Program-made: the position numbers and the translations under genes
Assembly: GCA_004379165.1 (NCBI GenBank)
Contig: NKXK01000023.1
Span: 62,001-126,000, forward strand
Origin: Rhodocyclaceae bacterium
GTDB lineage: Bacteria; Pseudomonadota; Gammaproteobacteria; Burkholderiales; Rhodocyclaceae
DNA: 64,000 nt
Reading direction: 5' to 3'
Shown: positions 59,416 through 64,000 of the stretch, one piece after another
Layout: every line of letters starts with the position of its first letter
Position numbering within the stretch: the first letter of the stretch is position 1
Notes under the pieces: model-generated
Databases searched by the model: none
Told to the model about the DNA's origin: nothing
What the model saw: the letters and a program-made list of their open reading frames with translations, nothing else

Positions 59416-61653
59416 TCAGATACGTGCAGCCTTCAGTGCAGCGTTCAGCGTCGGGCTCGGACGCATGACTGCCTTGCACTTGTCGGAATCAGCCTTGTAG
59501 TAACCACCGATATCGACCGGACGACCTTGCACCATCTTCAGTTCGGCGACGATCTGCGCTTCGCTGTCGGTCAGAGACTTGGCCAGCTTGGCGAAGTGTG
59601 CGGCCAGTTCGGCATCCTCGGTCTGCGCAGAGAGTTCCTGCGCCCAGTACATGGCCAGGTAAAACTGCGAGCCACGGTTGTCGAGCTCACCGGTCTTCGG
59701 CGACGGCGATTTGCGGTTGTCGAGCAGCTTGCCGGTCGCGGCGTCTAGGGTCTTGGCCAGCAGGACAGCGCGCTTGTTGCATTCCTTCAGACCAAGGTCT
59801 TCAAGCGACACCGCCAGCGCCAGGAATTCGCCAAGCGAATCCCAACGCAGGTGGTTTTCTTCGGTCAACTGCTGCACGTGCTTGGGTGCGGAACCGCCAG
59901 CACCGGTTTCGTACATGCCACCACCGTTCATCAGCGGGACGATGGAAAGCATCTTGGCCGATGTGCCGAGTTCCATGATCGGGAACAGGTCGGTCAGGTA
60001 GTCACGCAGGATGTTGCCGGTAACGGAAATCGTGTCCAGACCTCGGGCAACGCGCTCGAGCGTGAAGCGCATGGCACGAACCTGCGACATGATCTTGATT
60101 TCGAGACCGGTGGTGTCGTAATCCTGCAGGTACTTCTCAACCTTTTTGATCAGTTCGTTCTCGTGCGGACGGTACGGGTCGAGCCAGAAGACCGCCGGGG
60201 TATTGGAGTTACGGGCGCGGGTGACGGCCAGCTTGACCCAGTCGCGGATCGGTGCGTCCTTGACTTGGCACATACGCCAGATGTCGCCGGCTTCTACGTT
60301 CTGCGTCAGCAGGACTTCGCCGGTGTCGATGTCGACGATGTTGGCGATGCCGTCTTCGGCGATCTCGAAGGTCTTGTCGTGTGAGCCGTATTCCTCAGCC
60401 TTCTGGGCCATCAGGCCGACGTTGGGCACGGTGCCCATGGTCTTCGGATCGAAGTTGCCATGCCATTTGCAGAAATTGATCATCTCCTGATAGATACGGG
60501 CGAAGGTGGATTCCGGCATGACGGCCTTGCAGTCGTACTGCTTGCCGTCGGCCCCCCACATCTTGCCGCCGGAGCGGATCATTGCCGGCATCGACGCATC
60601 GACGATAACGTCGTTGGGCGAGTGGAAGTTGGTGATGCCCTTGGCGGAATCAACCATCGCCAGCTTCGGACGGTGTTCCTGGCAGGCGTGCAGGTCGCGA
60701 ATGATTTCGTCGCGCTTCGACTCCGGCAGGGTCTTGATCTTGTCGTAGAGGTCGACCATGCCGTTGTTTACGTTGATACCGAGCTCCTTGAACAGGGCGC
60801 CGTGCTTCTCGAAGGCTTCCTTGTAGAAAATCTTGACGCAGTGACCGAAGACGATCGGGTGCGAGATCTTCATCATCGTTGCCTTGACGTGCAGCGAGAA
60901 GAGGATACCGGATTCGCGGCAGTCTTCCAGTTCCTTCTCGTAGAAGTCGCAGAGCGCCTTCTTGCTCATGAACATGGAGTCGATGATTTCACCGTCCTTG
61001 AGGGCAACCTTCGGCTTCAGGACCGTGGTCTTGCCACCCTTGGCAATCAGCTCCATGCGGACATTGCGGGCCTTGTCGAGGGTCATCGACTTTTCGCCGT
61101 GGTAGAAGTCACCGCCGTGCATGTGCGAAACGTGAGTGCGCGACCACTGCTTCCATTCACCCATGGAGTGCGGGTTCTTGCGGGCGTAATTCTTGACGGC
61201 GGCCGGAGCGCGGCGGTCGGAGTTGCCTTCGCGAAGCACCGGGTTTACCGAAGAGCCCAGGCACTTGCTGTAACGGGCGGCGATAGCCTTTTCCTCGTCG
61301 GTGGCCGGAGCCTCCGGGAAGTTCGGCAGCGGATAGCCCTTTTCCTGCAATTCCTTGATACAGGCCTTGAGCTGGGCCACCGATGCGGAGATGTTCGGCA
61401 GCTTGATGATGTTGGTTTCCGGCTGCAGACACTTGGCGCCCAGTTCAGCCAGTGTGCTCGGCATGCGCAGGTTTTCCGGCAGCATGTCAGAGAATTCGGC
61501 GATGACACGGGCGGAAACAGAGATGTCGGACTTTTCGATCTCGATACCGGCCGGGCCGGTGAAGGTACGGATGATCGGCAGGAAGGCGCAGGTTGCCAGC
61601 AGGGGCGCTTCGTCGGTCAGCGTGTAGATGATTTTGGACTTTCCACCAGCCAT
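59416..61653 (-). CDS. Isocitrate dehydrogenase (NADP), monomeric type
   Basis: This is the 80-kDa monomeric NADP-IDH, unrelated in length to the dimeric enzyme encoded beside it. The 745-residue product shows the family segments [48 protein letters not shown], and [20 protein letters not shown]. Monomeric enzymes are not substrates of AceK in the systems studied. It has its own terminator and a 218-base upstream gap shared with aceK, which is divergent. Confidence 0.96.
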   Translation of the reverse strand: MAGGKSKIIYTLTDEAPLLATCAFLPIIRTFTGPAGIEIEKSDISVSARVIAEFSDMLPENLRMPSTLAELGAKCLQPETNIIKLPNISASVAQLKACIKELQEKGYPLPNFPEAPATDEEKAIAARYSKCLGSSVNPVLREGNSDRRAPAAVKNYARKNPHSMGEWKQWSRTHVSHMHGGDFYHGEKSMTLDKARNVRMELIAKGGKTTVLKPKVALKDGEIIDSMFMSKKALCDFYEKELEDCRESGILFSLHVKATMMKISHPIVFGHCVKIFYKEAFEKHGALFKELGINVNNGMVDLYDKIKTLPESKRDEIIRDLHACQEHRPKLAMVDSAKGITNFHSPNDVIVDASMPAMIRSGGKMWGADGKQYDCKAVMPESTFARIYQEMINFCKWHGNFDPKTMGTVPNVGLMAQKAEEYGSHDKTFEIAEDGIANIVDIDTGEVLLTQNVEAGDIWRMCQVKDAPIRDWVKLAVTRARNSNTPAVFWLDPYRPHENELIKKVEKYLQDYDTTGLEIKIMSQVRAMRFTLERVARGLDTISVTGNILRDYLTDLFPIMELGTSAKMLSIVPLMNGGGMYETGAGGSAPKHVQQLTEENHLRWDSLGEFLALAVSLEDLGLKECNKRAVLLAKTLDAATGKLLDNRKSPSPKTGELDNRGSQFYLAMYWAQELSAQTEDAELAAHFAKLAKSLTDSEAQIVAELKMVQGRPVDIGGYYKADSDKCKAVMRPSPTLNAALKAARI

Positions 61654-61871
61654 GTTTTTCCTCTTGCGTATGAATTGAGTTATTAATTACGGGCAAACAG
61701 CACTGCCCTACTGGAACAGGCGACAGCAAAAGAGAGAGTATCGTCCGCCGGCGATTGTCAGTCAACGAAACGTGATTCCACATTGCGAACAGTAGGCTTT
61801 TTCTGCGCATTTTCAGGCGCTTGTCGCGCATGGCCGGTGCTAAGATTTGCAAAAGCACTTGCCCAGAAAAT
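61654..61871. promoter_or_regulatory. Divergent region between monomeric IDH and aceK
   Basis: This 218-base gap must hold both promoters. An AT-rich segment at 61660-61690 lies next to the IDH start. I see no clear dyad and no convincing -35/-10 pair. Confidence 0.35.
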
Positions 61872-63656
61872 ATGAAAATCTCCGTCGGACTCTACGGCAG
61901 TAACGCCCACCAGATCGCCCTGACCCTGATTCAGGGTTTCAACAAGCACTACACGCTGTTCCGCCAGACCTGCCGCGAGGCCAAGACGCGCTTCGAGCAT
62001 GGCGACTGGCTGGGCGTGCACCGCGCCGTCAAGGAACGCATCCGCTTTTACGACGACCGCGTCGACGAATGCGTCGAGCGCCTGCGCAGCGAGTTCGATG
62101 TCGAGAACATTGACGACGCCACCTGGCAACAGGTCAAGCTGCTCTATATCGGCCTTTTGCTCAACCACAAGCAGCCGGAACTGGCCGAGACCTTCTTCAA
62201 TTCGGTGACGACCAAGATCCTGCACCGGACCTATTTCCACAACGACTTCATCTTCGTCCGGCCGACCATCTCCACTGAGAACCTCGAAGCTGACAGCGAC
62301 CCGACCTACCGCAGCTATTACGCCAAGGAAGACGGCCTGCGCGGCGCCATCCGCAGCATCCTGGCCGACTTCAACTGGCAACGCCCGTTTGCCGATCTCG
62401 ACCGCGATGTCGACGCCGTATACAACGCAGTTCGCCGCTTTCTTAAAGGCATGCCACCGCGGGAGGTCAATTTCCAGATTCAGGTGCTCGGCTCGGCCTT
62501 CTACCGCAACAAGGCCGCCTACATCATTGGCAAGGCGATCAATGGTGCCACCGAAACCCCCTTCGCCATTCCGGTGCTGCATGACGATGACGGCAAACTG
62601 GTGGTCGATACCATCCTCCTCGACGCCTGGCGGATCGGCCTGCTCTTCTCGCTGTCGCGCGCCTATTTCATGGTCGACATGGAAGTACCATCCGGCTACG
62701 TGCAGTTTCTGCGCGCCATCATGCCCAACAAGCCGCGCTCCGAGATTTACATCATGCTCGGCCTTGGCAAGCAGGGCAAAACGATGTTCTTCCGCGACTT
62801 CATCTATCACCTGCACCATTCCGAAGACAAATTCATCATGGCCCCGGGCATCCGCGGTCTGGTCATGCTCGTCTTCACGCTGCCCTCCTACCCCTACGTC
62901 TTCAAGATCATCAAGGACGTGTTCGGCAGTTCCAAGGAAATGGACCAGGCGACCGTCAAGCGCAAGTTCATGATGGTCAAGCAGGTGGATCGTGTCGGGC
63001 GCATGGCCGATACGCTGGAGTTTTCCAACGTCCTCTTTCCGCTCAAGCGCTTCGATGACGAGGTGCTCGACGAACTGCTCCGGCTCGCGCCGAGCAAGTT
63101 CGAAATCGACGGTGACCAGCTGATCATCAAGCACGTCTATATCGAGCGTCGGATGGAGCCGCTCAACATCCACCTCGACCGCATGGACAAGAGCAACAAC
63201 GTCGACGGCATGGAACACGCCATCCGCGAGTACGGCAGCGCCATCCGCGAACTGGCGCAGGCCAACATCTTCCCCGGCGACATGCTGTGGAAGAACTTCG
63301 GCGTCACCCGCTACGGCCGCGTCGTTTTTTACGACTATGACGAAATCGAATACATGACCGACATCAACTTCCGCAAGATCCCGCCGGCGCCGGATTTCGA
63401 GACGGAAATGTCAGGCGAGGTCTGGTACCCGGTCAATCGCGGTGATGTCTTTCCGGAAGAATTCGCCACCTTCCTGCTCGGATCACCGATGGTGCGCAAG
63501 CTGTTCATGAAGCATCACAAGGACTTGCTGACACCGAAGTTCTGGCAGGAAGCGCAGGAAAAAATCCGCAGCGGCCACGTCGAGGATTTCTTCCCTTACC
63601 CGCAGGATTTGCGCTTTGTCAATCAGCCGCCAAAGGCGGCCGAACTGGCGGACTGA
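61872..63656 (+). CDS. aceK: Isocitrate dehydrogenase kinase/phosphatase
   Basis: AceK phosphorylates and inactivates the dimeric Icd, sending isocitrate to the glyoxylate shunt, and reverses this. The 594-residue product starts at the ATG at 61872 (MKISVGLYGSNAHQIALTLI). The N-terminal regulatory domain spans about 1-310 and the kinase domain follows, with RAYFMVDMEVPSGYVQFL, FKIIKDVFGSSKEMD, and DYDEIEYMTDINFRKIPPAP. The substrate gene icd and the shunt gene aceB are both in the window. Confidence 0.97.
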   Translation: MKISVGLYGSNAHQIALTLIQGFNKHYTLFRQTCREAKTRFEHGDWLGVHRAVKERIRFYDDRVDECVERLRSEFDVENIDDATWQQVKLLYIGLLLNHKQPELAETFFNSVTTKILHRTYFHNDFIFVRPTISTENLEADSDPTYRSYYAKEDGLRGAIRSILADFNWQRPFADLDRDVDAVYNAVRRFLKGMPPREVNFQIQVLGSAFYRNKAAYIIGKAINGATETPFAIPVLHDDDGKLVVDTILLDAWRIGLLFSLSRAYFMVDMEVPSGYVQFLRAIMPNKPRSEIYIMLGLGKQGKTMFFRDFIYHLHHSEDKFIMAPGIRGLVMLVFTLPSYPYVFKIIKDVFGSSKEMDQATVKRKFMMVKQVDRVGRMADTLEFSNVLFPLKRFDDEVLDELLRLAPSKFEIDGDQLIIKHVYIERRMEPLNIHLDRMDKSNNVDGMEHAIREYGSAIRELAQANIFPGDMLWKNFGVTRYGRVVFYDYDEIEYMTDINFRKIPPAPDFETEMSGEVWYPVNRGDVFPEEFATFLLGSPMVRKLFMKHHKDLLTPKFWQEAQEKIRSGHVEDFFPYPQDLRFVNQPPKAAELAD

Positions 63657-63676
63657 GCTCCGTTAGGGCGCAGCCG

Positions 63677-63877
63677 TCAGGCGACCGCAGGCAACGGCAT
63701 CAGGGAACGCGCCGGGACGATCATCCGGCGGCGGGTACCGCTGCCGATGGCACATTCCACTTCCCACATCGGCAAGCCCTTGACGGTTGCCACGTGCTGA
63801 ATCGCGGTTACCACCTCACCCAGCTTGGTATAGAGATACTTCGCACCTTCCTGAATCGACAACTTCACCTGCTTCAT
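63677..63877 (-). CDS. Hypothetical small protein
   Basis: I do not recognise this protein. It has 66 residues from the ATG at 63877, with GGAGA seven bases upstream. It begins MKQVKLSIQEGAKYLYTKL and ends with a basic GSGTRRRMIVPARSL stretch. There is no membrane segment and no cysteine pair. It converges with aceK after a 20-base gap. Confidence 0.55.
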   Translation of the reverse strand: MKQVKLSIQEGAKYLYTKLGEVVTAIQHVATVKGLPMWEVECAIGSGTRRRMIVPARSLMPLPAVA

Positions 63878-63983
63878 CGTCTTGTCTCCATGGGTCGTTA
63901 CCGGCAACCATAGTATCGAACCGGCAGCGGCGATGAACCGTGGAAAATCGCACGGAAGCTTCGATTTTTTCGAAGCTGACTGT

Positions 63984-64000
63984 CTGCTGCGGTGAACCCG
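63984..64000 (-). repeat. Dispersed repeat copy 14 (truncated by window edge)
   Basis: CTGCTGCGGTGAACCCG is the left arm of the family, read in the minus orientation. The rest lies outside the window. Confidence 0.65.

Noticed and set aside
61793-61830. TTTTTCTGCGCATTTTCAGG before aceK resembling repeat copy 2
   Set aside because: Only the T-rich half matches; GGTTGACCGCA is absent.
61758-63218. 486-codon frame opposite aceK
   Set aside because: Val/Asp/His-rich shadow of aceK with no independent support.

Overview
The window is a GC-rich, densely coded bacterial chromosome segment with no rRNA or tRNA gene, no CRISPR array and no insertion sequence that I could recognise. Gene content and order point to a betaproteobacterium, most likely Rhodocyclales (Dechloromonas/Azonexus-like). 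This is inferred from grpE-dnaK-dnaJ, the conserved chain leuCDB-asd / fimV-truA-trpFBA-accD-folC-dedD-cvpA-purF-metZ, the pair of isocitrate dehydrogenases with AceK, and malate synthase A. No database search was possible.

Layout. Bases 1-3900 hold the DnaK chaperone operon (+). Bases 4000-6600 hold a periplasmic amino-acid-type binding protein (+) converging on cysS (-). Bases 6700-12900 (+) hold a tightly coupled envelope cluster (TPR protein, L,D-transpeptidase, periplasmic and cytoplasmic cyclophilins), then lpxH and recQ. Bases 12900-14200 are a visibly AT-richer island with an HDOD gene and the frame-shifted remnant of an MshEN-type domain. Bases 14200-34800 (-) carry the long biosynthetic chain: leuC, leuD, leuB and asd end at a terminator, then fimV, a membrane protein, truA, trpF, trpB, trpA, accD, folC, a SPOR protein, cvpA, purF, metZ and an rhlE-type helicase. 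Bases 34800-42700 are mixed: two YdcH-type small proteins, aroC, a CBS protein, an HTH protein, a radical SAM protein, queD, a patatin, an HNH protein, a DUF454 protein and a LysR regulator. Bases 42800-48000 (+) hold aceB, an HrgA-like gene broken by an in-frame amber codon, a Gate-domain membrane protein and lrgAB. Bases 48000-53200 (+) hold a PAS sensor kinase / FixJ-type regulator pair, an M48 peptidase and an MHS-type transporter. Bases 53200-64000 hold an ankyrin protein, a TonB-like protein, a CoA-transferase, murI, a DMT exporter, dimeric icd, monomeric IDH, aceK and a small unknown protein.

Functionally, aceB, two IDHs and aceK place both the glyoxylate shunt and its branch-point control in the window. 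The -strand chain supplies Leu, Trp, the Asp-family amino acids, Met, purines, folate and malonyl-CoA.

The most unusual feature is a dispersed 30-45 bp repeat built around GGGTTGACCGCAGCAG with a flanking T/A-rich TTTTGGGC block. I count fifteen copies, about one per 4 kb. Most sit just after a stop codon or in short gene gaps, and most share one orientation whatever the gene direction. At least two are full palindromes. Several run into coding sequence, where they supply the ends or linkers of RecQ, RhlE, MurI, a TonB-like protein and an MFS transporter. I do not recognise the family.
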